NCBI GenBank assembly: GCA_003096535.1
Contig: QEKJ01000010.1
Location: forward strand, 1 to 64,000
Source: Agathobaculum butyriciproducens
GTDB lineage: Bacteria > Bacillota > Clostridia > Oscillospirales > Butyricicoccaceae
Direction: 5' to 3'
DNA length: 64,000 nt
Below, piece by piece: positions 18,031 through 25,875 of this stretch (positions are counted from its first letter, which is position 1; each line of letters begins with the position of its first letter). The notes beneath the pieces are model-generated. The model was not told where the DNA came from, ran no database searches, and saw only the letters and a program-made list of their open reading frames with translations. A program made the position numbers and the translations under genes.

Positions 18031-19041
18031 ATGCAGACCAATATCAAAGAGTATGACGAATCGTTTGATCTTCCCCAGGCACTCCAAAAGAAGGGCACCA
18101 AGGAATATGGTTTTATTCATTTGGCCCAGCGGGCCAACGGTTCATGGGTGAATATTCCCATTATGCTGGCGGTGGGCGCCCAGGACGGTCCCACGTTGGT
18201 GGTGGATGCCTGCAACCACGGCGACGAGTATGAGGGTACTGAGGGAATTATCAAGACCTTTGAGGGGCTGGATGTATCCAAGATGAAGGGAAGCTTCATT
18301 GGAATCCCTGCCCTGAATGCAGAGGCCTTTGCCGAAATGAAGCGCTATAATACCCTGGACTTTGTGACCCAGGATCTGAATCGCATCTATCCGGGCGGAA
18401 CCGGCCCCATGACGGCTTATGTGTGCAGCTGGTACTGTGAGAACATCATCAAGAAGGCTGACGCGGTGATCTGCATCCACGGCGGCGGCAACAGCGAGTA
18501 TCTGGAGCCTGTTGTGCTGTACTGCGGAGAGGAGTCTCCTGTGGCGTATAAGTCCCGTGAAATGGCCCAGTGCTTTGGCTTTAAGGTCTTGTGGAAGAAC
18601 ACCCGCTACGCGGAGAACAGCGGAATTGAGGATGAGTATGCCTATCAGATGGGCATTCCCTGCATTACACCCGAGATCGGCGGACAGTGCACCCGCATGT
18701 ATCAGCGGGATGAGCACAAGCAGATGTTGGAGACCGGAATTCGCAATGTGATGACCCTGCTGGGGATTCTGGAGGGCAGCGTGCCCGCCAATGAGGGCGT
18801 ACACCACTATGACATTGATTATATCTATAACCGCAACGGCGGGATTCATGTGCCTGTGAAGAAGGCAATGGATTCTGTGCGTAAGGGCGACACGCTTTCC
18901 ATCATTACGAACCTGTTCGGAGAGGAAGTGGATCGGGTCATTGCTCCCTTTGACGGTGTGGTCATCGGGTACTGGACATATTCTGTCTGTCCTCCTCATG
19001 GCTGGGTATACATGGTTGGCAAGCCTGTGGATGGGGAGTAA
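18031..19041 (+). CDS. Succinylglutamate desuccinylase/aspartoacylase family protein (M14-like)
   Basis: 336 residues. Zinc-ligand motif CNHGDEYEGTEG (H and E) and downstream ICIHGGG (H) match the AstE/AspA fold, with DLNRIYPG and TPEIGGQ supporting it. Family members remove acyl groups from N-acyl amino acids. The C-terminal part (about 255-336) is a biotinyl-lipoyl-like beta barrel typical of this subfamily. AAAGGGG lies about 10 bp before the ATG. It ends the operon, 21 bp after the M28 gene. Together the four genes suggest uptake and stepwise hydrolysis of an N-acylated or unusual peptide; this is inference. Confidence 0.87.
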   Translation: MQTNIKEYDESFDLPQALQKKGTKEYGFIHLAQRANGSWVNIPIMLAVGAQDGPTLVVDACNHGDEYEGTEGIIKTFEGLDVSKMKGSFIGIPALNAEAFAEMKRYNTLDFVTQDLNRIYPGGTGPMTAYVCSWYCENIIKKADAVICIHGGGNSEYLEPVVLYCGEESPVAYKSREMAQCFGFKVLWKNTRYAENSGIEDEYAYQMGIPCITPEIGGQCTRMYQRDEHKQMLETGIRNVMTLLGILEGSVPANEGVHHYDIDYIYNRNGGIHVPVKKAMDSVRKGDTLSIITNLFGEEVDRVIAPFDGVVIGYWTYSVCPPHGWVYMVGKPVDGE

Positions 19042-19176
19042 AGCGCCCAGATCCATGCATCCTGCAAATCGAAGTGCCAGTTGAGTATCCTAGATACGAA
19101 CAGGGCAGAAGCAGAGTGGGCTGTACATGGCCTGCAGAAATGAAAAAGGGCACCCTTTTGGATGCCCCAGTCTGTC

Positions 19177-19208
19177 GAAAAAGTCCAGCGAAAGCTGGGC
19201 TTTTTCGT
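19177..19208 (+). terminator. Terminator of the transporter-hydrolase operon
   Basis: AAAAAGTCCAGC, GAAA loop, GCTGGGCTTTTT. The 19042-19340 gap otherwise holds only another small GGGCA hairpin (about 19147-19167) and no gene. Confidence 0.85.
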
Positions 19209-19341
19209 TTGTAAACGGGAAAAATGAGTGGTGAGGGATGCTGAAACGGGGAAAAATGGGGCACAATGACCGGGTGTCTGGACATGCTGACAGCCAGCTT
19301 AGCTGGTGGTTTTGACTTGAGCTTATGCAATCAACAGCTTC

Positions 19342-19470
19342 TTATTGTTGGATAGACAACTTGATTTTCTGATAGGTGTTCCAATCAATGAGGTTTTGTT
19401 TGCGAAGGACCTCATTGAAGTAATCAAACCAGATTCGTTTCGTCAAAGCCTCGCGGCTTGGTTTTCTCAT
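19342..19470 (-). CDS. Small SHOCT-like mobile-element protein
   Basis: A 42-residue ORF starting MRKPSREALTKR and ending with a helical segment (LRKQNLIDWNTYQKIKLSI) that resembles short SHOCT-type domains found beside integrases in Firmicute conjugative transposons. AAAGGGGG lies 7 bp upstream of the ATG. The function of such proteins is unknown. It lies upstream of and divergent from the integrase fragment, the relation often seen at the end of a separate mobile element. Confidence 0.5.
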   Translation of the reverse strand: MRKPSREALTKRIWFDYFNEVLRKQNLIDWNTYQKIKLSIQQ

Positions 19471-19745
19471 ACGCAGGCCCCCTTTGCTACAGTATGCCTG
19501 ATCTTTTGGGCGGTCATACCTGGCATGATGATAAAAAATGAATCTGCTCATTTTCCAAGGAGCAGGGCCTGTGCGAGGGTAATTGGGCCCCTTTTGGTGA
19601 TCGACTGCACTGAGATTGTTCCGTAGGGTAAGGTTGTATCTCATATACCGCTCTTGTTGCTTTGTGGATGGCGATGGAACATATATTCCAGATCTGGCTC
19701 TTTTGTGGACAGGATTCCCGCTTGTAATCTCTGGTTGCTTAACAT

Positions 19746-20306
19746 ATGCCAAAGCGACGAGCAAACGGGGAGGGAAATATCCGCAAACGAAAGGACGGAC
19801 GCTGGGAGGGTCGGTACACAGTCGGTCACGATCCAGAAACAGGAAAGGCCATCATTAAAAACGTCCTTGGAAAGACGCAAGCGGAAGTCAAGGAAAAGCT
19901 GAAGAAAGCCATCGAGGAAAATGTGGGCATCGACTACGGACGGGCCAAGACCTACACCGTGGGTAACTGGTTAGAAGTGTGGTATGAGAACTATGCCAAA
20001 ATCAAAATGCGCCCATCCACCTACCTGACCTATCATGGCTACATCGAAAACCACATCAAGCCGCAGCTCGGCAAGATCCCGTTGAATGATCTGACGACGC
20101 TGCATCTGCAACAGTTCTACAAGAAATTGTTGGCAGAAGGGCGAGTAGAGCGAATCGAAGCACAGAAGCAGCCCAAGGGACTGAGCGCCAAAACAGTGCG
20201 CAACATCCATCAAATCATTTCCTCTGCCCTGAAGCTGGCAGTCGAGCAGCGGCTGATCGCCCACAATCCGGCAGACGGCTGTGCACTGCCGAAGGCGGAG
20301 CGCAAA
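19746..20306 (+). pseudogene. Truncated tyrosine integrase (N-terminal half)
   Basis: About 187 residues of a second integrase, unlike the 10814 gene in detail. The AP2-like arm-binding region (MPKRRANGEGNIRKRKDGRW) and SAM-like core-binding domain (about 65-180, ending NPADGCALPKAERK) are present. The catalytic domain with the R-HxxR-H-Y residues is absent: at about 20304-20306 the sequence switches abruptly to antisense cas9. The reading frame runs on for 28 meaningless residues to 20393. It marks a second, older mobile element nested in the island. Confidence 0.88.
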
Positions 20307-22132
20307 TCAGATTTGATCTTATCATCAATTCCGTTGATAGAATCTATATTTGTAGCTTTAGAAATCCAGCCTTTTGATTTCAGATATTCATAGATTTTCT
20401 TTTTAGTGACTTTGCCTTTTTGCTTGGAAACAGGGTGTATGAACATATCTTTAATCAACTGCTTTTTATGCTCTGTAGAAAGCGGTTGACCATCAATTTT
20501 TAATGGATTTAATTCGTTGAGCAACATATACTCGCTATATAGTAAAGAATCCTTAGGCAGAACAGGGTCACCTGTGTAAGTACAGCGACCGATTAAATTG
20601 ACGAGAAATGCTTCAGCTGAATGATCAAGATCAATCAGTTGATTAAAGTTCCACGGATAAATTTTTTCTTTGCTATCAGTGTTAGAACGAACAGCCCAGT
20701 GATGTGCTGCTTTATCATTTAGTGGACCGACATAATACGGAACACGGAATTCAAATGTTTTTCTAATCTTCTCAGCGGGAGTGTAACCATCGCATTGCTG
20801 TTGTGCTAGAAATGGTAAATATAAAGAAGCGTTTTTCAATATTGCATCTAGTTCGCGCAGTTGAAGCTGATAGGGGATAACTCCATTTTCAGAGCTTCGC
20901 AAACGCGGCAGAAAAGAACCATCAACGATTTTTTGATATATAGTTGCAATGACAGGGGATTTGGATTCCGCCATTTCAGGCAAAGACTTTTTTAGGAATT
21001 TGCAAAAAGCCTCCTGTGAGCAAGTGTAATCGCCGCTTTTATGATGATATTGGCTATAGGCAGCATAATTATCAAGCTTGTCCTCTTTGTCACAAAAATA
21101 GAGTTATATCGTTCAATGCAGTGCGCCTTAATATAATCTTTAAGTGCTCTTAAGTCAATGTTATTTTGCTTATATACAGCAATTTTGGCATCGCAAAGGT
21201 ATCTGTGCGTACCGATAATTTCCGAAAAGCGTGCGGCATCGTATACATCTTTGGCAGCAGTAACTACGGATATATGATCATCTAATACCTCACAAAGTTC
21301 ATTGTAATTTGCATCAAGATCATTTTGCAGCGTAATTTTCTTGGCATCTTTAAATCGGTCATCACCGAACAGGTTGGAGAGTGCAACAGACCTTCCTGCC
21401 AGCAATTCAGAAATGTAAAAGGGAGAAATTCCGGCTTCATTTTTGCTGGGCTTCTTTAGACCTTCGGTAAGTAAAGCTGCCTTTTCCGTAACTCGCATAT
21501 TAGGAGTTTTCAAAATGTTTAGATAATTATCCATATTGTGCGGAACAAAATCCAATCCGTATGCATCTGATAAAAGAGTACAAAAATCATCGAACTTATC
21601 CCTTAAAGATGAGTCATTGTCCGATGTTTCCGATATTTCGTAGAGGAAATGTCCCCGTGATTTCATCAAATGATGTAGTGCAAGATAGACAAGACGGACA
21701 TCATGCGAATCTGTGGAATGTGCTAATTCACTGCGAAGATGATATGTGGTTGGATACTGGGCGTGATAATCGCAGTCATTAAAATTGGAATCGGAGAATA
21801 GAGAATATTTAGAATTTATACTTTTATCTTCCTGCCATAAATCACTCTCATGCATACGGGCTAAAAATTGAGGATCCTTTTCATTTAATGCAGGAGCAAA
21901 GAGCATTTCTAAAATATCAAGACGTTGTTTTCTGCGCTGCAAGCGACGCCTTGCAGCACGATGAGTACGGCGCTCTGCAGCAGTTGATGCATCGGGGGAA
22001 CAGACGAACACCCCACATGGCTTTTCCTTTAGTTTTTAGAACATGATACATTGTATCCGTGACGGCCCAGCCGACAGAACTGCTGCCGGCATCTATTCCG
22101 AGATAATAAGGAATCTGTGTTTTTTCTTTCAT
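20307..22132 (-). pseudogene. cas9: Truncated, frameshifted Cas9 (type II CRISPR effector)
   Basis: About 608 codons remain. RuvC-I (YYLGIDAGSSSVGWAVTD), Arg-rich bridge helix (TAAERRTHRAARRRLQRRKQR) and recognition lobe are present, the last with IPYQLQLRELDAIL and FRVPYYVGPL, which match conserved Cas9 segments. The match ends near the equivalent of residue 590 of S. pyogenes Cas9, so RuvC-II, HNH, RuvC-III and the PAM domain are lost. Two frameshifts lie in homopolymers: C5 instead of C4 at about 22005 and T5 instead of T6 at about 21100. The start is ATG 22132 with AGGGAG upstream. No nuclease activity is possible; DNA or guide binding by the remnant is unlikely. Confidence 0.93.
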
Positions 22133-22149
22133 TTTCTTTATCTCCCTGA

Positions 22150-22178
22150 TTGACAAATTGATGATTGGGGTGGATAAT
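22150..22178 (+). promoter_or_regulatory. Promoter of the tracrRNA-like gene
   Basis: Perfect -35 TTGACA (22150-22155), 17-bp spacer, -10 GATAAT (22173-22178), reading away from cas9 and starting 18 bp upstream of its ATG. Confidence 0.85.
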
Positions 22179-22184
22179 AATAGT

Positions 22185-22310
22185 GTACCAATGATTTACT
22201 ACCATTAGGTATTACACTACAAGTTCAAATAAGCTTTTAGCGCAAGCGCCGTGTATGCGGCTCCATAGTGTGTGGAACAAGAGATCTCTTAGGAGATCTC
22301 TTTGTATTTT
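22185..22310 (+). ncRNA. tracrRNA-like RNA of the type II remnant
   Basis: About 125 nt from the predicted start to a terminator. It begins with a probable anti-repeat (about 22192-22233) ending in CTACAAGTTCAAATAA, close to the nexus-proximal CAAGTTAAAATAA of characterised type II-A tracrRNAs. Its reverse complement has the TTTGAAC...TAGTGTAA...GGTAGTAAA pattern of type II repeats. Three hairpins follow: GCCG/CGGC (about 22248-22261), TCCA/TGGA (22262-22275), and the terminator GAGATCTC-TTAG-GAGATCTC (22281-22300) plus T-rich tail. The order anti-repeat, short hairpins, terminator is that of tracrRNA. It appears intact while cas9 is dead. Confidence 0.78.
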
Positions 22311-22438
22311 GTCCAATTATTTTGCGACAATTTAACTTTTATTGGTTTAATATTACCACAATGGGCATCGAATAGCAATGTTTTACAATGTGTATAAACT
22401 ACAAAATATAAAAGACTGACTGATACCACATAAGTATA

Positions 22439-22804
22439 TCAGTCAGTCTTTTTGTTTTCTTCATCAAAACGGCGGCGGAATATGCGAATGATGCGCAGTA
22501 TGTCCTTCTGCTCGTCCAAAGTCATGGAGGACAACTGTGCGTCGATTTTCCGTTTGATCTCATTGGTTTCCGGTTGTTTCTGCGGGACTTCCTCGACCGA
22601 GCCGATCAGTTCATAAAACGATATGTCCAACGCAGTGGCGATACGGTTCAGCGTTTCAATCGTCGGATTGCGCAGACCGCGTTCGATTTGTCCCAAGTGT
22701 GCAGCGTTCAGATCGGCTTTGAAAGATAATTCTTCCAAGCTGATGCCCTGTGCGTTGCGGAAAGTCCGGATTCGTTTGCCGATTGCAGCCGAAATATCAG
22801 TCAT
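22439..22804 (-). CDS. XRE-family HTH transcriptional regulator
   Basis: 121 residues. An N-terminal helix-turn-helix of the Cro/CI type (IGKRIRTFRNAQGISLEELSFKADLNAAHLGQIERGLRNPTIETL split over about 8-55) is followed by a charged C-terminal helix. AGAGGTG precedes ATG 22804. It is transcribed toward the tracrRNA gene, leaving 128 bp between their ends, and lies divergent from the zinc-ribbon gene at 22951, whose promoter it could control. Mobile-element control is plausible but unproven. Confidence 0.88.
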   Translation of the reverse strand: MTDISAAIGKRIRTFRNAQGISLEELSFKADLNAAHLGQIERGLRNPTIETLNRIATALDISFYELIGSVEEVPQKQPETNEIKRKIDAQLSSMTLDEQKDILRIIRIFRRRFDEENKKTD

Positions 22805-22890
22805 TGGCAACACCTCTCATACCATCATAGAGGTAGTTGTTCCAATCGGCAAATTGATATATACACTGGTAAATAGTGATTGTTATATCA

Positions 22891-22919
22891 TTTACAAATG
22901 AGGCTGGAAATGATATACT
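22891..22919 (+). promoter_or_regulatory. Promoter of the zinc-ribbon gene group
   Basis: TTTACA (22891-22896), 17-bp spacer, TATACT (22914-22919), 31 bp before the GTG start at 22951. Confidence 0.75.
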
Positions 22920-22950
22920 GTGCATAAGAAAGCAAAGGGGAGGGGATCGC

Positions 22951-23640
22951 GTGAAGTGTCCAAAGTGCGGTTCGGAAAATACGCAGTATGTGGCTGTTCA
23001 TCATTCTGGCAGCAGCGGATCGTTTACAGATGCCTGCTGCGGTATGATGATTTTCGGGCCGATCGGCATATTGTGCGGCCTGTGCGGAGCAAGTCCGGGA
23101 TTTACCGATGATTACTGGGTGTGCCATTCCTGCGGTAAAAAGTTTCAAGCGGGGACTGCGAAAGCAGCGGAAAAGGCTCGGCAGGAGAAAATTCAACAAG
23201 AACTTAATGCAAAAGCCAGGCGAAAAGCATTGCTGTCGGCAGCGAATCCAGTAATACTCCAGAATATCGACAACGAAGTGATAGAAGCTGAAAACCGCTA
23301 TAAGGCTTTGAAAGCTCGCCTGAAAGCGGATAAGCAGGCATTTTTGCAAGAGTACCCGGCGTGTAAGGTACAGAATACATTCCGGATGATTGGGAGAGGA
23401 ATCATCATTGCATTGATGGGCTTTATAGCATTTCTGGCTATTGATATGGACGAACTGATTACGATAATTATCTGGTTTCTTGCTGCAATGGTGATTGGAG
23501 TAATGTGCATGATGCCGCCGTATTACATAAAGCTATCACCAGCCTTAACCGAGTTAAACGAAGCAGTCGAAAATGCAAAGAAATATAAAGAGTATTTAGA
23601 TAGACTGAAAAAGGCTCGTGATGAAGAAAACGGTGTATGA
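22951..23640 (+). CDS. Zinc-ribbon membrane protein with coiled coil
   Basis: 229 residues, GTG start with GGGGAGGGG upstream. N-terminal CPKCGSEN and later CHSCGKKF form a zinc ribbon interrupted by a Gly/Cys-rich hydrophobic stretch (CCGMMIFGPIGILCGLCG). A charged helical region (about 65-145) and two transmembrane segments (about 150-195) follow, then a C-terminal coiled coil. I know no function for this architecture. It leads a co-directional group with the next two genes (0 and 3 bp gaps), so the three are likely one transcript. Confidence 0.75.
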   Translation: MKCPKCGSENTQYVAVHHSGSSGSFTDACCGMMIFGPIGILCGLCGASPGFTDDYWVCHSCGKKFQAGTAKAAEKARQEKIQQELNAKARRKALLSAANPVILQNIDNEVIEAENRYKALKARLKADKQAFLQEYPACKVQNTFRMIGRGIIIALMGFIAFLAIDMDELITIIIWFLAAMVIGVMCMMPPYYIKLSPALTELNEAVENAKKYKEYLDRLKKARDEENGV

Positions 23641-23979
23641 ATGCTGATGGCAGTCGGCCATCGAGCAGGCTGTCATCAACGCGCAGATAGGAGCTTTTAC
23701 TGGAAAGGCAGGAAGTTTCCGCTGTGTGCCCGTTGTACAGGTGTTCTGGTTGGATATATTCTCGCTGTGCCAGCGTATACGGTTTGCAGAAAGAACGTGA
23801 GCGTGTATGCCGTTTGCTGTATCCCACTGGTGATAGACGGTTTAACTCAGCTATGGGAGTGGCAGGTGTCTACCAATCGAAGAAGATTTGCAACAGGCGT
23901 TTTAGCGGGATATGGTATCTGCTCTATGGCGATAACGTTGCTGTTATTCGTAAAAAATTTAATGCTAAGGAGTTGGTAA
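23641..23979 (+). CDS. DUF2085-like small membrane protein
   Basis: 112 residues. The motif CHQRADRSFYWKGRKFPLCARCTGVLVGY is the DUF2085 signature (CHQ...RSF...PLCARCTG, quoted here only in part as recognition sites), followed by two or three hydrophobic helices and DGLTQLW. Function unknown; the conserved Cys/His suggest metal or redox binding at the membrane. The ATG directly follows the upstream TGA, indicating coupling. Confidence 0.8.
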   Translation: MLMAVGHRAGCHQRADRSFYWKGRKFPLCARCTGVLVGYILAVPAYTVCRKNVSVYAVCCIPLVIDGLTQLWEWQVSTNRRRFATGVLAGYGICSMAITLLLFVKNLMLRSW

Positions 23980-23982
23980 AAG

Positions 23983-25356
23983 ATGTTCTGTCCAAATTGC
24001 GGTACGGAAATTAAGGAGAAGAAAACATTTTGTCCGAAATGCGGCTCTCCGCTGGGCGTAGAGGCAGTTCAAGAGGACACAAAGACGGTGGAAGCTGCTG
24101 CAAGCACAGAAAACGTTCATGAGAATGTAATACCACCACAGGGAGCGCCAGTACCATCGAAAAAGGGCGGTAAAAAGAAGTTTATCATCGGCGGTATTGT
24201 GGCGGTTGTACTGATTTTGATTGCAGTGATGATTGGTACGTCTGGTGGTAATACAGGCTCGACCAGCACGGACACTTATATCGAAACCGTACAAAATGGC
24301 TATCTCGGCGAATTTACCGATATGACGGTGCAGGAATTGCTCAGCAGCTACTATGAAGATCAGCTGGGTTGCACAGCCGAGTGGGACGGCGGAGAGAACG
24401 ATGATGGTCAGCAGATTGTTGAAGTAAAATATACAGATGAAACTGTGGGCGACACAACGATTCAGTTCAAAATGCTGGACGAGCAGGTGTTCAAAATTTC
24501 TGCTTTTCATGATCCCAATACAGAGATTGAAAAGGCAAGCGACCTTGCGGCAGAGTTAAACAGTCTATACTTTATGGCTTACACCACAAAGCATGAAACA
24601 GAACTCGACAGCGCAGAGAAGATGAAAGCCTTTATTGATGAGCTGGATCAAATCTCCGGTTCTGCGGTATTGTATGGCGCAGCGGCAAACTATACAGGTG
24701 ATCGCGCACAGCTTTGTACACTGTTTGGTGAGGACGCATTGGAAACCTCGGTTCCGTGGGTACTGGATGCGTATGGCTATCTGGATATGAACGACTATGC
24801 ACAGCAGGACACTGCTGATACGACAGCAGTAGAACTGGCATCGACTGCGGATATCTCATCGGCTGATTATATTTTCCCGAGTGACCGCCAGTATATCACT
24901 GAGTCCGATATGGCAGGCTGGGATCAAAAGACGGCTCTGCTGGCCCGCAACGAGATTTTTGCTCGTCACGGCTATGTATTCCAGACGCAGGAAATCCAGA
25001 ATTACTTTGCGGCTAAATCGTGGTATACGCCAAATTCGTCCTATGATGGAAGCGATTTGAGTGATGTAGAAAAGGCGAATGTCGATACTATTTCTGCATA
25101 TGAGCAGAAGATGGGCTGGGCCGAGCAGGATGTTTCGCCGACAAAGTTGGCGCAGGGTGCGGTCAGCAGCTATGTGGAGAGCCAAGGCGATTACTGTACC
25201 GGTTTCGACTATGTTAGACCATATGCAGAAAACGAATATCTGGTTTGTGCAAAGATTGGCGAGTATGAATGGGAAGCCGAATATATTGTAGAGGTCAACG
25301 GCTCTGACGCATGGGTAATCGGCCGTCTGGACGGCGGTGTGTTTAGACCGGTATAA
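23983..25356 (+). CDS. Zinc-ribbon, membrane-anchored YARHG-domain protein
   Basis: 457 residues. Order: N-terminal zinc ribbon (CPNCGTEIKEKKTFCPKCGS), low-complexity linker, one transmembrane helix (about 66-84; FIIGGIVAVVLILIAVMIG), an extracytoplasmic region, and a YARHG domain (about 290-370) containing LLARNEIFARHGYVF, the domain's hallmark. YARHG proteins are extracellular or envelope proteins of unknown role in Firmicutes. AAGGAG precedes the ATG. It is the last gene before attR and ends with a GC-rich hairpin. Confidence 0.87.
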   Translation: MFCPNCGTEIKEKKTFCPKCGSPLGVEAVQEDTKTVEAAASTENVHENVIPPQGAPVPSKKGGKKKFIIGGIVAVVLILIAVMIGTSGGNTGSTSTDTYIETVQNGYLGEFTDMTVQELLSSYYEDQLGCTAEWDGGENDDGQQIVEVKYTDETVGDTTIQFKMLDEQVFKISAFHDPNTEIEKASDLAAELNSLYFMAYTTKHETELDSAEKMKAFIDELDQISGSAVLYGAAANYTGDRAQLCTLFGEDALETSVPWVLDAYGYLDMNDYAQQDTADTTAVELASTADISSADYIFPSDRQYITESDMAGWDQKTALLARNEIFARHGYVFQTQEIQNYFAAKSWYTPNSSYDGSDLSDVEKANVDTISAYEQKMGWAEQDVSPTKLAQGAVSSYVESQGDYCTGFDYVRPYAENEYLVCAKIGEYEWEAEYIVEVNGSDAWVIGRLDGGVFRPV

Positions 25357-25364
25357 AAGCCAAA

Positions 25365-25390
25365 AGCCCGAGCGGGAAACCGCTCGGGCT
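25365..25390 (+). terminator. Hairpin after the YARHG gene
   Basis: 11-bp perfect stem AGCCCGAGCGG / CCGCTCGGGCT with GAAA loop; no T run, so termination may be partial. Confidence 0.65.
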
Positions 25391-25409
25391 GACAGCAACG
25401 TGACAGCAA
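25390..25409 (+). repeat. Tandem TGACAGCAA repeats near attR
   Basis: Two TGACAGCAA copies with an 11-bp period in the same orientation as the pair at 10789-10809. Candidate integrase arm sites. Confidence 0.6.
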
Positions 25410-25522
25410 TCACGATAAAAACAACCGAAACTGTATGTGCTATATGTACTCAAAAAACGGGATGATGAACTGAATAAGACGGAATAACACAGAAAAAGAT
25501 GCAAAAAATCAAAACTTTGCTT

Positions 25523-25565
25523 TTCAAATCTCTCTGTCTCCGCCATGAAAGCTGCACTTTTTATT
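25523..25565 (+). repeat. attR: 43-bp direct repeat
   Basis: Identical to 10678-10720. It repeats the tRNA-Ser(GCT) 3' end and the first half of its terminator. Similarity continues with a few changes to about 25600. Confidence 0.9.
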
Positions 25566-25600
25566 GCAAAAGTGCAGCTTTTCTGCGTTTATAGATAGAA

Positions 25601-25853
25601 GGCGTATGCCGATACCATCGTGTGCGGCTTTGACGGCAATACCTCCGCTATCTCCGCCATCAAGGACGGTTCTCTCGGCATGGATATCGCGCAGCTCGGT
25701 TACGACATGGGCTATAAGGCAGTGGAAGCTGCGGTAAAGGCTCTGGAAGGCGAACAGGTTGAGTCCTTTATTGATTCCGGTTCCAAGGTCGTTGACCCCA
25801 CCAACTGCGATGAGTACATCGACGATATGAAGGCTAAGAGCCTGTGGGAGTAA
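25601..25853 (+). pseudogene. C-terminal fragment of a sugar-type periplasmic binding protein
   Basis: About 84 codons with no start, beginning right after the attR-homologous region: DTIVCGFDGNTSAI, IKDGSLGMDIAQLGYDMG and a C-terminal KAKSLWE, matching the end of ribose/galactose-type (Peripla_BP_4) binding proteins. The N-terminal three quarters and any permease genes are absent. It is the original neighbour of tRNA-Ser before island insertion, and it was already truncated or was cut by an earlier event at the same site. Confidence 0.8.
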
Positions 25854-25875
25854 TTCACAGACCGGCTGCACGCTG

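Larger units (their letters stand above)
10678..25565. mobile_element. tRNA-Ser genomic island (about 14.9 kb)
   Basis: The island is bounded by a 43-bp identical direct repeat (10678-10720 and 25523-25565) that starts in the T-arm of tRNA-Ser(GCT) and runs through its terminator hairpin. Similarity continues with a few changes to about 10755 and 25600. An integrase gene sits next to attL, pointing toward the tRNA. Tandem TGACAGCAA arm-type repeats lie near both ends. Cargo includes a transport/hydrolase operon with foreign codon use, several gene wrecks, a cas9/tracrRNA remnant and a zinc-ribbon gene group. No conjugation or replication genes are visible, so it is a degraded or mobilisable element, not a full ICE. 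Confidence 0.9.

Noticed and set aside
19042..19341. Gene between the deacylase operon and the SHOCT-like ORF
   Set aside because: Only terminator hairpins are seen; the minus ORF across it lacks start signals and overlaps the end of the deacylase gene.
19300..22440. CRISPR array beside the cas9 remnant
   Set aside because: I found no evenly spaced direct repeats here and no word complementary to the anti-repeat elsewhere in the window. Only the tracrRNA-like gene remains. cas1, cas2 and csn2 are also absent.
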